NCBI GenBank assembly: GCA_032358165.1
Contig: JAALGY010000037.1
Coordinates: 707,001-771,000 of the forward strand
DNA from: Diplosphaera chodatii
Lineage: Eukaryota; Chlorophyta; Trebouxiophyceae; Prasiolales; Stichococcaceae
Reading direction: 5' to 3'
Length of the DNA stretch: 64,000 nt
Part shown: positions 1-15,000 of the stretch, one piece after another
Position numbering within the stretch: position 1 is the stretch's first letter
Layout of the letters: each line of letters starts with the position of its first letter
The notes under the pieces: generated by a model
Told to the model about the DNA's origin: nothing
What the model saw: only the letters and a program-made list of their open reading frames with translations
Database searches by the model: none
Translations under genes and position numbers: made by a program

Positions 1-3000
1 GGCAGGAGGAACACTAACAGGTCACGACTTGGACTGATGGACGGCAGTGGTGCTGGCGACAGGTGCCGGCGGAGCGCTGGGACATCGAGGCGGCCTACTC
101 ACCGGACGTGGTCACCAACAAGATGTACGTTCGCCACGCCGGCTTCCTGCGCGCTGTGGACGCCTTTGACGCCGACGCCTTTAGGTGTGATCAAATGGGA
201 CTTGGCAGGTTACAGTCAGCAGAGCATGCCAGCTGTTTAGTGGGCTCTGCTTACAGCCTGAGGACCATCGGGCTGAATCGCCATTTATATGTAAAGTCAC
301 AAGCACATTACATAGTCTGAGTGCAGCACCTTGACACTCTATGCTGCACCGTCTGCCATAATTGTGCCTACGGTGTCAGTGACGGCGCCTAGCGGCTGCA
401 CCCAGGGTTAGTAGCTACAATCATCTGTGCTGCCTGCTGAGCTCAGAGTGGCAGTGGATCTACATTGCCAACCATGCACCTGTTGCCAGGCAGGATGTCT
501 ATTTGACTGCCCAAGTCTGTGCGCTTCATCAATGCATTTCTGCATGCAGGAGTGTTGGCACCCAAATCTGACCTTGCTGAGACTACTCATTGCAGGTTGT
601 CGGGCAACGAGGCTGCAGTGATGGACCCGCAAGGCCGTGTGCTGCTAGAAACGACAGCAGGAGCGCTGGCCGACACAGTGGCGGGTGCTACAGGGCCGGC
701 GCCAGCTGCAACTGGCGTGTATGTGGGCGTCATGCACATGGAGTACATCCAATACATGACAGGTGTGTAGTGATTTTGGATATCCTTGCTCACCCATAAG
801 CCGCACAGAGCAACAAGTTACTTGATGCTCATCCATTAGGTACACCATTGCAATCTTCCACATCATGTGTAAACGAGCTTGCAGCTGTATGTCTGGGCGG
901 GACACCCTCCCTGTTTTCAACAAAGTTTTACAGCCTATCTACCTACACGTCACTTTTCCTGACTGTTCTGCCGCCCTCTGTGCATTGTGTGCACAGGTGT
1001 CGGATTGAACAGCCAGTGCCCTGTAGGTGACAATGCATGCATCGCGGCGCAGTAGTCCAGCACTGGACATCACTGGGTCTGCAGTTGTCGATAGGTGGTC
1101 AGTCGACGCACCTGTCAGTCGATGACCATGACGATTGCCATCTCATGCATTGCAATCTATGTGCGCAGGGCTGGGGGTCAAAGTGGGGCCCGCGGTGTCG
1201 ACCGGCAACGGCATGGACTTCCTGGTCGGCCGCCTATCCTACACCTTCGGCCTCACAGGTGCCTGGCACTGGATACCCGAACCAGCGTGGTTTCTGAACA
1301 TCAATCTGAGCTCTGCTTTTGCTCGCTTGCATCGGCTGCTGAGCAGCAGCAGATGCTGTGTTAGTGAAGCCGAGCTCAGGTTGACACATGTCAAAAAGTC
1401 ACCCTTCAATCGTTGGCAGCAACCCCAACCTCGTGTGCCTCATCACTTGACGTGCAGGCCCGTGCCTGGCCACACACACCGCCTGCTCCAGCTCGCTGGT
1501 GGCGACGCACCTGGCCGCTACGGGGCTGGCGGCGGGGGAGGCGGGCGCGGCCGTGGCGGCGGGCGTGTTCCTCATCCTGCTGGGCGGCACCATGGCCGGC
1601 ATCTGCCAGCTGCAGGTGTTGAGAAAGGGCTATCAAGAGGGGCACAGTGTATGTAGCTTGTGCTGGTTGGGTAGCCGGTCCTTGTCATTCAACCGTTTGC
1701 TGTAGCATTCACCAAGTATCCGAAGATCCACATATGTGCTGGATCTCTAATTGTGATGTCATAGGCCTTTTCGCCGGTGGGGCGCTGCCGCACATTTGAC
1801 GCTGCCGCCGATGGCTATGGCCGCGGCGAGGGCTGCGTGGCGGTCGTGCTGAAGCCCGGTGCAGATAGCCTCGAGACCGACAGCAGCAAAGTTGGTGGCA
1901 TCTGCAATGGCAGCATCGCTGTGCTGCGGGGTTCGGCCGTCAACCAGGACGGGCGCTCCAGCAGCCTGACTGCGCCCAACGGGCCCTCCCAGAGCGCCCT
2001 CGTGTCGGCAGCACTTGCTGTTGCAGGTGCAGAGACCTGCACGAAAATCCATGTGGCGATGCATGACAATACATGGAACACCTTGCACTTCACAGACGAG
2101 CTGCCTGACGCTCTTCAAATTGCACCTTTCCAAGAGGTGCGTGTTGATGTTTTGCAAGGAAGCTCGTCTTGCAAGGCGGCAGATGTGATATTCTCATATG
2201 GAGCACGTGCAGTGTGTAGTCGACGAGTCAGATATCGCACCTGATGGCGTCCGTGTGTATCCTGCACCCTGCAGAGCTCCAGCCGTCAGAGCTGGGACTG
2301 GTGGCGGTGCACGGCACGGGCACGCCGCTGGGGGATCCCATCGAGGTAGGCGCCCTGGGGCAGGCGCTGCGCTCGGCCGGCGCTGCAGGAACAGCGGACG
2401 GCACTGACGGCGGCGCCGCAGCCGGCCACAGGGTGGCGCTGGCGTCCGTCAAGTCGTGCTACGGGCACACGGAGGGTGCGGCAGGGCTCACCGGGGCGCT
2501 GCTGGCGTTGTCATCACTTCAGGCCCAGGTAAGCGAACCTCTCCATCATGCTGCTCCGCTGCATACCTGTACTTTTAGAAATATGTGCCTATTGCCATTG
2601 CATTGCTTGCGCAGGCAGGTCCTTTGCACGCTGACGACAGCTGCAGCATGCATTAAATCTGTGTGCCGTTTAATGCATTGCTGGCGCGCTGCACGAGTAC
2701 AACAGAGCATTGATTGCCCGTGTCACTACTCTACCAAATGTTGAGCGACCCTGCAGGCCGTGGCCCCAGTGCTCAACTGCCGGACGCTCAACCCCTATGT
2801 GTCATTGGCGCTGGGCGACTGGGGCAAGGTGGCGGGCGGGCTCACCGCACATGTGCTGCGCGCCGCCGTCGCCCACCCTGCAGTGCAGGCCTCCCCAGCA
2901 GCAGGTGCATATGTGGCGCTTGTCTGTCTTCGGCTGCTGCCTTCTAGCAGAAGGATGGTGCAGAGCTAGCTCTTGTAGTGACGGCCAGCAGGTCCAGATG

Positions 3001-6000
3001 CAAGATGCACGGACCAGGCTTTTCATGCCTCAGTGTCTTGGCAAGTGCAGGTACAAGCTCGTTTGGCATGAGCGGGGTGAACGCCCATGCGCTGTTCACC
3101 GCCCCGCCAGCCGACTCCGGAGCCACAACCCCCCTGCCATCTACGGTCCTGCCGTTCCGGCGCGCTCGCCACTGGGCGCTGCCCCGTCCGCACCAGCTGC
3201 TGGGTCGCGCGACGCACAGCAGAAGCGGAGCCATCACATTTGCGTGCCGCATCTGTCGCTCAGAGCTCAGTTACCTGTGGCACCACCAGGTGAGCATTCT
3301 TGATGGGCGGCAGTAGACCATTGCCCAAAGTAAGCAGCTTTAGAGCATTCTTGCTGGGTTCAAATGCACTCACACGCCATTGGCACTGCAGCTGCTGCAG
3401 ACTGCTTTGTCGCCATGCATCGTGTATCTTCCAGTATATCACATTGCACACTCACTTCTCGGACATTCCTTTCTGACATACACTGTTGGTCGGCACGGCA
3501 GGTCGGCAAGCGGGCCATCCTGCCGGGTGCTGCCATGTTCGAGGCGTGCGCAGCAGCTGCCGCCACGCTGCAGGACGAGTCCTGCAGCAGGTCGCAGCTG
3601 GCGCTGCAGGGCACCTCCATTGCAGCGCCGCTGCAGCTCGAGCAGGGGCTGGCGGCTGCTGAGCTTGTGCTGCAGTGCAGCATGGACATAGGGGCGGGAA
3701 GCTTTGAGCTGGCTTCTGTTGCCCCAGTCGTCATCAAGCGGCAGCGTGAACAGCAGAGCGTTCACTGCCGTGGCTCTGTGGCAGTGGCTCAGGCGGTTGC
3801 GACTTCCAGCAGCTTGCCAGCTCGCAGGCAACCCGCATCCACCATGGCAGCACTCTCGAGCCTTGGGCGGACGACAGTGCAGCCCAGCACCAGCGTTGCA
3901 GCCACCCTGACTGTTGCTGCGCCAGGCGCCTCGGGCTACTTCCTGCATCCCGCAGCTGCCGACGCCACACTGCACCTTTCGGCTGTTGCAGACACCGCAG
4001 CAGACGGCATGTCGCCGTCAGCAGCAAAGCCGGTCACAAGGGTGCCGACAAGCCTGGGCTGCCTGATGTTGCCTCAGGCACCGGCGTCAGGGCTCCTGCA
4101 CCCGCTCGCCAGCCCTGAAGCAAAGCTGCAGCGGCCGCGGCCCGATGGCAGCCTGCGCTGCAGCTTCCGCCTGGCCGAACCAGTGCTAGATGCAAAGAGC
4201 TCCTCCCAGCTGTGCGACCTGGTCATCAAGGAGATGCCAGCCGCCGGACATCAGCCCTCTGCCCCTGCGGTAGCACAGCCGCAGCAGCGGGAGACCTCTG
4301 CAGCACAGTCGGCAGATGTGCTGTACGAGATCCAGTGGCAGGCTGCCCATGCTGGCGGCATGCACGAGCTGGTCGGCAGCTCACCAGGCCAGCAGCTTGC
4401 ATGGAAGAGGGCGAGCAGTGCTGCAGCACCCAACACAGCAACTGGCCTGCCTCAGCTGACAGCGCCAGCAGCGATCAGCGTCAATTTTGGCACTGCAAAT
4501 TTCGGCTCTTCAGCTGCACCGGCTCAGGCCACCATGCGGGGCTTGCAGCTGCTGCAGCGTACTGCTGCACAGCTTCCTGCCTCCAGCAGCCTGCAGCTGA
4601 CCACTTGCGGTGCATACCAGCCGCTGCTGGCGGCGGGGCGGCAGCAGGAAGGCACTGCGGCTGCTGCTGGCGCTGCTGTGGCGGCGCTGGCAAAGGTGGC
4701 GGCCAACGAGTACCCAGCAGCCGGCATCATCAGCCTGGACACCGCGCCGGGCGTCCCGCTGTCACTGCGACCTGGCAACAACACAAAGGTGCAGCAGTCT
4801 CAGATGGGCATGCTGCAGATGCCAATCCGCTCTTTCACATTGAATTTGGACCTGACAGCGAGGTTGCGCCAATCATAGCAATGCTCGATCGTGCAACAAG
4901 TGTTGCAGCATGCCCATACTGCGTGGTCAGAGCAGCATCCAACAGCATACAACAGATCCAACGACCTACATCATATGCAGGGCGCTGGTGCCTTTGGTGA
5001 GGCGGCGGCCGGCGGCGCGCGCTACCTGGCGCGCCTGCTGAGGTCCGCCTCTGCAGCTTCCGCCTTCCCGGGCGGCGGCCGCCTGCTGCCCTGCCCCCGC
5101 GGCTCCCTGGCAGACCTCAAGTTCGTGCTCCTGAACAAGCACGATCCCGGTCCTGGCGAGATCAAGGTACTGGCGCTCTTTTTCCTACGCCTACCATGCA
5201 AGCCTTTGTCAGAGTGTGCAATATCTTCGCTGCATGACACCAGCCTTCCGAGCTGATGCGCGGAAACTGACTCAAACAAGGGCCGTGGCAGGTGGCTGTA
5301 ATGGCGGTGGGCCTCAACTTCAGGGACGTGCTCAACATCCTGGGCATGTACCCAGGGGACCCGGGCGACCCCGGCGGCGACTGCGCCGGCGTCGTGTCAG
5401 CCATCGGCCCAGGTATGCGGAATCTCCCGGACACCTTGCAAATGTTATGTGATCGTGCTGGGAATGCTTCGCAAGCTTGTAGGCGCACAGTGTGCTATCT
5501 TGCTGTGGGCACCTGGTGTTGTCGTGCTGCCTGTCAAGTGTCAATGAGCCGCACGCAGGCGTGACGGACAAGCGTGTGGGCGATGCTGTCTTCGGCATCG
5601 CGCCCGGCTGCCTGGGCAGCGCCGTCATCGTGCCGGCGGACCTCATGGTGCCCCTGCCGCCGCACATCAGCTTCGAGGCGGGCGCCACGGCGCCGACCGT
5701 CTACTGCACCGTGCACGCGGCCCTTGGCACGGATCTGGGCACCCTCTGTGGCACGAAGGTGATCATTTCGATTGCTCTCGTATGCTGAGGAGGGACTGCA
5801 ACTGCCAATGCATGTCGTCATTCTCATTGAGCCCAGGTGTCAAAGTACCAGTGTACACGAACATAGGGCTAGGGTGCTTTGCCACGCAGACAAGCAGTCA
5901 TGTCGAACACATCGCATGGTATTCAAAGTGCACATCATCAGCAAGCCGTGCCATGACTGGTGCACTAGCCTCTGCTCCTACAGGCTGCAGAGGCTAAAGC

Positions 6001-9000
6001 AGAGCTCTGGGTCGGCTTGCTGGGGTTGCAGATGAGCGGTTCGTTTTGCATGCCATGCGCACACGACCCACTGCAACACATCTCTGGTTGCAGGTGCTGG
6101 TGCACGCGGGCACAGGCGGCGTCGGCCTGGCGGCAGTCAATGTCTGCCAGACAGCGGGGGCACAGCTGGCTGCCTCGGCCGGCAGCGCAGCCAAGCGCAC
6201 ATTCCTGCGACGCGCCGGCGTGCCTGTGGCGGTGGGCTCCCGAGATGCCGCCTTTGCAGAGGAGCTGTGCTGTTCGGTGCCAGGTGAGCATCGAGGTTGG
6301 TCACAATCCCAGCCATGAAATCATCTGGATGCCATGTCATTGGAAGGCATTATTAGGTTGCTTGATCCCAGTGAGTTGCATCTTGCAACTGGTGGTGGTT
6401 GTCCTGTGGCGAGGTTTATTAGCCTTCGACCATCTGGTCTGTGCACAGGCGGCATGGATGTGACGCTTAACTCGCTGACGAGCCCGGGCATGGTGGCGGC
6501 GACGCTGGCGGTGGCGGCGCGCGGCGGCCGGGTCATCGAGATCAGCAAGCGCGACATCTGGAGCCCCGCGCGCGTGGCGCAGGAGCGCCCCGACGTGCGC
6601 TACAAGCTGGTCGCCATCGACTTCCTGCCCGGCCAGGTGCAGAGGCTGCCAACAGATGCATGCAGGCATCAAGACGGTTCTCCCTTGACGTGGGCAAGCG
6701 GGGCCTAATGGGTACAGACCTAGAAGCTACTTAGCAACGGTCTTGTGCGTCGAGTGTCCCGCCTGCCCAACATCTCACCACTCTGCTCTATAGTCGATTG
6801 TGTTACATAGCCTCCCATCAAGATGGTCGTTGCGCACACTGGTGGCAGTGGCAACAGCCAAACAAGTGATGAAGACACAATAGTATCATCGCAGGTTTGG
6901 GTGTGTATGCGTTGGCCAACAGTGCATGCAACACAGTACCGTATACAGTTACTAAATTTCACCGGAATGGCAAGCTCATGCCAGGGCCGCAACATGCGCT
7001 GCACTCGAAGCATCTGCGAATAATACAGTTCTGGTTGGCTGATGAGGTGGCATTACTGTGCACGTGATACAGGTCTTGCAAGCAGCATTCCGACGCATCT
7101 CGGCTATGATGGCGCGGGACCAGGCCGCACCCATCCAGGCGCTCACCTTCCCATTTGCGGACATCACCACGGCGCTGCGGCAGTTCTCGCACGCGCGCCA
7201 CATCGGCAAGATCGTCGTCCGGCTGCCGCCAACTGCAGAGCCTGCTGCCTGCGAGCAGGTGTGAACACATTCCCTCGGTAAACAAAGGTGTGACTGCAAC
7301 CACCACCAATAGATTCCCAGTCACATTACAGCTATTGTAATAGCCTCCTCGGTGATACCGGCAGTTTCTGCACGTGCACCATGCATGTCTGCTTCATGAG
7401 GCAAAGGCTCCTGCTGCAGGGCCGGTGGGTGGTGACGGGCGGGCTGGGGTCCCTGGGGCTGCTGACCGCAGGGTGGCTGGCCGGCCGCGGCCGCCGCCAC
7501 ATCACCCTCCTCAGCCGCACCGGCAGGCAAGGTTGCACATGTGCAATAAGCCTGCATTGTACACACCTTCTTGCCCGGTCACTGCCAGACGGAGGAAATT
7601 CCTCCAACAACCTGTGCAACAAAGCTTGCCCTTTTACGGGCTGCCATTCCAACAAACAACAACTCGCCATAGACTCCCAGCGGCGCTGGCACAGTGTTGA
7701 GAGGTGCAGCACAAGTTAAATAGGCACTGCGCCTCTCAAGATGGTACAGCGTCCCTGTTCTCAGTGGCGGGTTGACACGTGGCAAGGGCAGGACATGCAG
7801 CTACAATTGCTGCCGTAAGGCATGTCTTCGGACATGTCTGGCGTTGATCAGCAATTGTTCATACAATATGCATCGCAGGTGGTCGGGCGCCGCCGTCGGC
7901 ATTGTGGCCGACGCACTGTCGGGCGCGTATGGCGGCTGCCTGACGGTGGCGCGGTGCGACACCGGGTGCCTGTCCGATGTGGAGGCGCTACTGTGGCCCG
8001 AGAAGGGACAGCCGCCGGTGCACGGCATCGTCAACTCGGGCGGCGTTCTGGCAGACGCCGTCATCCCCAAGCAGACAGCTGCCGGCGTCAGGTGCCGTTG
8101 CCCTCTGTTCGGTGCATCCGTGCCACTTGCATTGGCATTGTCAACAGTGCAGTGTCCTGACCAACGTGTCGACTCGGTTACGTTCACTCTTATGGTCATC
8201 CATGCACCATGAGCGTGCGTGATCTGGTTGCCAGTGTTCAGTTGGCTGCCTACGAGGCAAAGCAAAGCCAACCAAGCCTGACTGCGACAAGCAGTATCGG
8301 TGTTCATGCCTCATGCCTACTGCAGCCTCACAGGGCCCAGTAGCCCTGCTGTGAACCTGCAGGGAGGTCGCTGCGCCAAAGCTGGCGTCCTCGGTTGCCA
8401 TCAGCCAAGCTGCGGCCCGGCAGCCACTGGGCGCCTCAATACTGTACTCCTCTGCGGCCTCCCTGTTCGGCGCACCAGGTGTGACACACTCCGACCCGCA
8501 GCACACTCATACGATATCCCTCGTGCATACACTGAGCGGCCCAGCGCATCAAGCCTCCAGCAGTCAGCTCGTGGCTTCGCCACACTGCAGGCCAAGCCAA
8601 CTACGCTGCCGCCAATGCCGCGCTGGAGGCGTGGGCGGGTGTGGAGGCGGCGCGCGGCGGCGTGGGCACCGCGGTGCAGTGGGGCGCCTGGGCCGTAGGT
8701 CAGCCCCTGTCTCAATACCATGTCATGCCAGCCTTTCTGCTCATCGTCCGGGGTCGTGCGTATGGCACCGAAGCAACACGGAGCACCCCGGGCGGATCTG
8801 TCCCATTCTGTGGCTGTCCTGCTCACCTTTGCACAGCTGCCCTGTTCCCTGCAGGCATGGCGGCGACGGAGGCGGTCATCAGCCGCAGCAAGCGCAGCGG
8901 GATGGCTGCGCTGGAGCCGGCCCGTGGGCTGCACGCGCTCGCGGCGCTGCTGGCAGCAGCAGCAGGCGGGCAGCCGGTCACCTCGGCAGCTGCGGTGCCG

Positions 9001-12000
9001 GCAGACTGGGACATCATCCTCAAGCAGGTGCACTGCGATTGCGGTGCCCTATAGTGCTTTCACGACTGCATACACTTCATACCCTACTGCAGCACATTGC
9101 AGACCTGCCCTTGCGTATACAGACATTCCAGACACACTTGTCAGAACATGGCATTGTATATGACAGGATGCTGCAGACACGCTCTTCTTCTTCCGCGAGT
9201 TTGCCGGCACTCGGACCGCGGCTGCCGCTGATGCCACGGCGCACATCCTCACCCGCCGGCGCGGGCGCCCCGTGCAGCAACTGGCACAGCGCGGCAGAGC
9301 TGCCGCCAGTGGTGGCAGCAGTGCAGCCGATGCCGCTGCAGGGCTCAGGGACATCACCCAGCGGGTGGCGGCTGCAGGTCAGGCTGTGCTGGGCAGGCCA
9401 GTGGACGGGCAGCAGCCGCTCATGGAAGCTGGTCTGGATTCACTCGGTGCGCGACTGTCTTGCGCTCGGCTCAAGTGCAATACCGTGCTTGGGCCGCTGT
9501 CACTAGCCTCAAGGATGAACATGAAGGTTTAGAATCTGAGCTCACAGCAGCTGGGATGCTGCGTAGTGACAGCAGACTGCTGTTTACAAGAGGAGTTGTA
9601 GTGACTGCTGAGCACAGCATGTGTGCAAGTGCAGGGGCTGTGGAGCTGCGCAACGCGCTCAGCCAGGCATTTGGCGTGGAGCTGTCGGCCACAGTCACCT
9701 TCGACCACCCGACCGTCGCCGCGCTGGCTGACCACATCGCAGGTGACTGAAGTGTGCTCGAAAAGGCTGACCCATACTTCTGCAGTAGCTACGTAGTTGC
9801 CAGTGTGCTGGTGAGGTGGCTGACACACAGCTCCAGGGACCAGTTGCAGCTCCCTGCTGCACTGCGCTGCAGGTCAGCTGCCATCTGCCCAGCCCGCGCT
9901 GGAGTTCCAGTCATCAGATGACGGCAGTCGCATCGAGGAGCAGCAGCCAGAGCGGCGGCGGCAGCGGCGAGCAGCGGGGCCGGCACGCCCACGGGCAGCG
10001 GCACCAGCCGCCGATGAGCAGCAGGCAAGCAGTCTGCTTTGTGCATGAAGACCTCCTCACATCCTGCTGCTCTGAAACTCTGCGTGATGTGCTGGATGGA
10101 CACTGATCGATGCTTCAGAAGCAGTCGTGTGCTGCACACGTGCTGTAGAGCGTCCTGCCGGAGGTGCGGGCGGCTGCTGCTCGGATCCTTGGCGCCCCTG
10201 TGGCAGATGAGCAGCCGCTCATGGAGGCCGGGCTAGATTCGCTGGGTATGTCCTCAGTCAACTGGCGCTCTGCGCCTTCTGTTATGGGCTGAATAGTATT
10301 ATGTCGAGTACTCTTATAGTCTGCACCCAAGCTGTTCGTCGCAGGCTGGTTTGGTGCCACAAAGCATGGACCTGCATGCTTTGCTTCCCCGACTAACAAA
10401 GGCATACAGCACATGTTTCGCACATGATCTTACTGAACGGTAGAAGGGGTTCCTGTAGCAAGAGGAGCATTGCAGGATTAAGAGCAAACCTTACTTGTTG
10501 ACGTGTGGTTCCGATCGTTGGTGAGGACATGTGCGATGTGACATATCCACCTTGAGCGCAGGCGCGGTGGAGCTGCGGAATGCGTTGAGTCAAGCCTTTG
10601 CAGTCGAGCTGCCGGCAACGGTGACTTTCGACCACCCGACACCGGCAGCGCTGGCGGCATATATAGCACAGAATCTGCAGCCAAACAGGCAGATGTATTC
10701 AGTCCGCAGCGACAGCCTGGCGTCTTGGGACGCTGCCAGCAGCCTCACGGTGTGTATCCGGCATCTCACCTGTGAAGCAGCACCTCTGCGACCTTCGAGA
10801 ACATTAACCATCCAATGCTTTAAAGTGCGGGCGATGTGACCTGGCAAATTTCACTTCAGGTAAGAAACGTTCTGGGGCCAGCTTGACGGCATTCACAACT
10901 GCAGGGTGATGGCGACTTTGATGGAGGGCGGCAGCCCGTCGCCATCGCCTCCATGGCGGCAACCCACCCTGCAGCGCCCGTTTCTGGCGACGCGCCGCAC
11001 CCCGTGCCCCTTGGCCGATGGGACGTTGAGGACTATGCATCGGACAAGGCGTCCTCACGAACGCAGACGCGCTTCGGCTCGTTCGTGGACCGCGCTGAGT
11101 GCTTCGATGCAGCAGCCTTCAATGTGTCCAGGTGCTGACCTTCTGGATGGATGTTTGGACTGTGAAAACAGAAGCTGATCCGAAAGCCTTCCCAGCAGAG
11201 AGCAGACGCAATATGCCATTGCTGTGCAGTTTGCGATGTCCTGCTGTGTCTGTACAGCGCAACGGTCGATCAGTGTTGTTGGAGCAAACCAACAGATTGG
11301 AGCATAGCTCACAACTCCCATGCTTCTACGCAGGCCCGAAGCAGTATGCATGGACGCGCAGCAGCGCCTGCTGCTGGAGCACTCCGCGCAGGCGCTGGCA
11401 GCTGCGCCAGCAGCAGGCGGCAGGAGAGACGCAGCCGTTCAGACGTCGGTCATGGTCGGCATCGGCACGGTGGACTACATGGCCATGTCTTCGCACCTGG
11501 GCAACAGCCTGTACACCGCATCAGGTGCGACCTGCTGTACACTGCTGATGGCGGTGTCCGAGCAGGGTGCGCCTGATGTTCCCCGAGATGGCTGGTCTGA
11601 TACAACAGTGTCAGGAGGGTTCAAGGACATACGCTGGCAAGGTGGCACCGATTGCCGTCTTGAAACGAAATGTCTCAGACCTTCCTGGTCGTCTGCCATG
11701 CGTGTGATGTCCCTCGTGACTGCTAATGAAACGCTCATGTCGGGTGTCACAAGCGGCAACAATGTGTCAGTTGGGCTTCTATCGCAAATTGTGCGGCCCA
11801 TCACATGCATCCATAATTGTCTTGATGTCATTTGCATGTAGGCGGCGCCACCAGCGTGGCGGCGGGGCGCCTGTCGTACACCTTCGGCCTGCGCGGCCCG
11901 GCGGTGTCCATCGACACGGCCTGCTCCTCCTCGCTGGTGGGCGCGCACTACGCCGCGGCGGACATCGGGGCCGGCGCCGTGGCTCGGGCGCTGGCCGCGG

Positions 12001-15000
12001 GCGTCAACCTCACGCTCAGCCCCGCCAAGACGGCCGCCTTCAGCATCACAGGTGTTCCTCTCCTGACTGCTAGCACCGGCGCCTCGTGTGCAGCATTGAT
12101 AGGTCCCTCATGCATTTGTCAAGATGTGCTCCTGAGACTTCCTCAATGTCGTGAAACTGTATCAGCTTCGGTGTGGCGGTCCGGGAGATAGCTCAGGCGC
12201 AACATGCCGTTCCCACCGACATTCACCAGCTCATATCTGAGGACCGACTGCTTTCCAGTATGTTTTCACAAGTGCAAGCTCCACACGTCCAGGGATGCTG
12301 GCGTCGGACGGGCGGTGCAAGACACTGGACGCCTCGGCTGACGGTTATGTGCGGGCCGAGAATTGCATCGTGATGGTGCTGCAGCCGGTGGATGACGTCA
12401 ACGACAGCACTTGCGGCCTGCTGGCTGCTTCCGCCGTTGGTCAGGTGCTGGCCTATGACGAGCTTGACCAAAGGGCGCAGGATGCAGATACTGTGTGCCT
12501 GTATGTGCCCCTGATGTGCTCCAGACTACGCCAAAGGAGATGTGATGTGATGTTCATGACGGCAGCTTGCGTTAACAGGATGGGCGATCCAGCAGCCTTA
12601 CAGCGCCCAGCGGCCCTGCACAGCAAGAGGTCATCCGGGCGGCATTGGCGGCTGGTGAACTTCGGCCCCAGCAGGTGTGCCCCGATCACCAGCATGCTGT
12701 CAGTATGCAGCTGTAGTGAACATGAAGTGTTCCTGACTGATGGGACACCAAACACAGATACATTGGTGACTGCAGGTCGGCGGGCTGCAGATGCATGGCA
12801 CGGGAACGCCGCTGGGCGACCCCATCGAGGTTGGCGCCGCTGCAGCTGTCATGCAGGTGAGTGTTGTCAGAAACGGACCTTGATGTGCTCCTGCAAGAAG
12901 GCAGGGGCAGACGCAGCAGGTGGGGTGACCGCAACAGTGTTGTGGGTGCAAGCCCACATCTTTCATCAAATGACTGTAGGTACTAGTACGCAGTATTGCA
13001 GGCCTCCACTGTGATGCAATTTCGAGCCTGCGGCAACTCTCCCAGGGATTTGCAAGCAAAGGCAGCAATGATAGAGTGCTCTCATGCCTCCAACAAATGC
13101 ACAGCATTTGTTAGAAGTCAGATGGCATAGTATCATTGCAGCGCTCGACCAGTCAGCCGCCACTTTGCACCTGAGCCCTGCCTGACATGGCAGCATATCA
13201 CCTGCCGGGTGTTGATGCGAATTGGTGGATGACGATGGATGAGCGCTGCAAACGACACCCTGACTGTGCAGTGTCTTGCTGTTGTCGCTCATCCGTCTTG
13301 CGTTGAATGATCTCAAGTGTCCTGCAGGGAGCACCGCGCCCGCTGGAGCTGGCGGCCGCCAAGTCGCGGTCGGGGCACGCGGAGGCGGGCGCCGGCATGC
13401 TGGGCATGGCCGCGGCGCTGGCGCGCGTCCAGAGCGCCGTCGCCGCCCCGCTGCTGCACCTGCGCAGCCTCAACCCGCACCTCACCACCCTGCTGGTGTG
13501 CTCCCAATGAGCGCATGTGCACCTTCAGCCTGCAGCACATAATGGGACATCCTGCAATCAGCATCATGTGCACGTGCCATCAGTGAGCAGGTGGTGCCTT
13601 GGCTCACATGCCGATCAGCCTCCCTTCTGGGAAACTGACGCCTGATCCCCATAGTGTGTATGCTGTAGCAGGTGCAGCAGGGAGCAAAGGGCGGCAAGGC
13701 AGCAGCGCTGCTGGCGTCGGTGCCGCGGCAGGCAGCGCCCGGCGCGGCGGGTATCGAGGACTGGCACTCGGGCGTCAGCTCCTTCGCCTTCCAGGTGCCG
13801 TCCTGAGGCCCACAGGCAAACACGTGCGCTTGCGTACATCATCACTTCAGCACATGGCAGTCAAGTGCTCGGCGCTTCTGTGCGAGCTGCCATGCCGATG
13901 CCGCCCCTGCGACACATCGTGCAGCGTTCACAGGGTACCCGAACGGTGTGCTGCTATGGTGAAAGCCCCTATCCTGGCATCAGATACAGAACAACGTGAG
14001 CGCAGCCGTCGACACCCGTGACATGCCCCATGCAGGGCACAAATGCACATGCCCTGCTGCGCGCTGTGGAGGAGGGGGAGCCTGCAGCAGTGAAGCATCA
14101 GCAGCTGCTGCCGTGGATGCGCCAGCGCTTCTGGTACTCACCCGTGCCGGCAGCGATGCTGCACACTGGCGGCGTGTCTGCCCGCGCTGGCAGCACGACC
14201 ATGGTGTTCCAGACCGCCCTCAGCAGGTGCTGACCCAGTGTCAATGCCATGTGTCCACCATGCTGACTGAGCATGCAGGCCTGTTGGTGGCCACTCTCTT
14301 CTGCCGCAAGATCGTGTAGGGTTCTGCGCAGTACACCTTCTTTGATCATGCGGAAGTGGTGTCAGGCATTGGCAAGTGCGCTCTTGCACATGGTGCAGGC
14401 CGGCCATGGCAGATGCACTCAGCTGCCACCACCACCGGCAGCCGGTTTTCCCCCGCTCATCCATGCTGGCAATGGCAGCGGCCGCAGCAGCCACAGCCCG
14501 GGACGACGCCTCCAAAGCGCAGCCAGCACTGTGCAATGTTTCGTTCCTTGCAGCGCTGCCCCTGAGTGGGGCCTCATTGCAGACAAACCTGGTTTTGCAG
14601 CTGGACTCAGCGTCTGGCGCCCTTGTTTTCAGCTCGCAGTTGTCAGCGCAGCGCACTGCGCACCTCAGAAGTTTTGTCCACAGCACTGGACTGGTGGGCC
14701 TGCTGTGGTTCTTGTCAAACTGCACTTTCGAACGCTGACCAAACCTGATCTGCAAAGCACAGGCTTGAGCCAAAGTCACGCCTGATGTATGCCTCCATAG
14801 GCATGCCAGGGTCCGTATGCTTTGCAGAGGATCACAGGAATGTTTTGGGCGGTCTGATCATCTTCATGTGTCTTTACTGCAGCATGCAAGCTCGGATAGG
14901 AAGCAGCTTGCGCGCGGCCAGCGCAGCAGCCCCCGGCCTGTGCGCCAGGCGCTCGTCACTGTTTTCAGCAGCAAGGGGTACACCCCAGCACAGGGCGCAG

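Noticed and set aside
14326..14358. FFDHAEV as proof of an active M2 dehydratase
   Set aside because: That reading does not match the phase left by the preceding exon (AG in phase 2), the PGA element that should follow is degenerate, and no HPxxxD is present.
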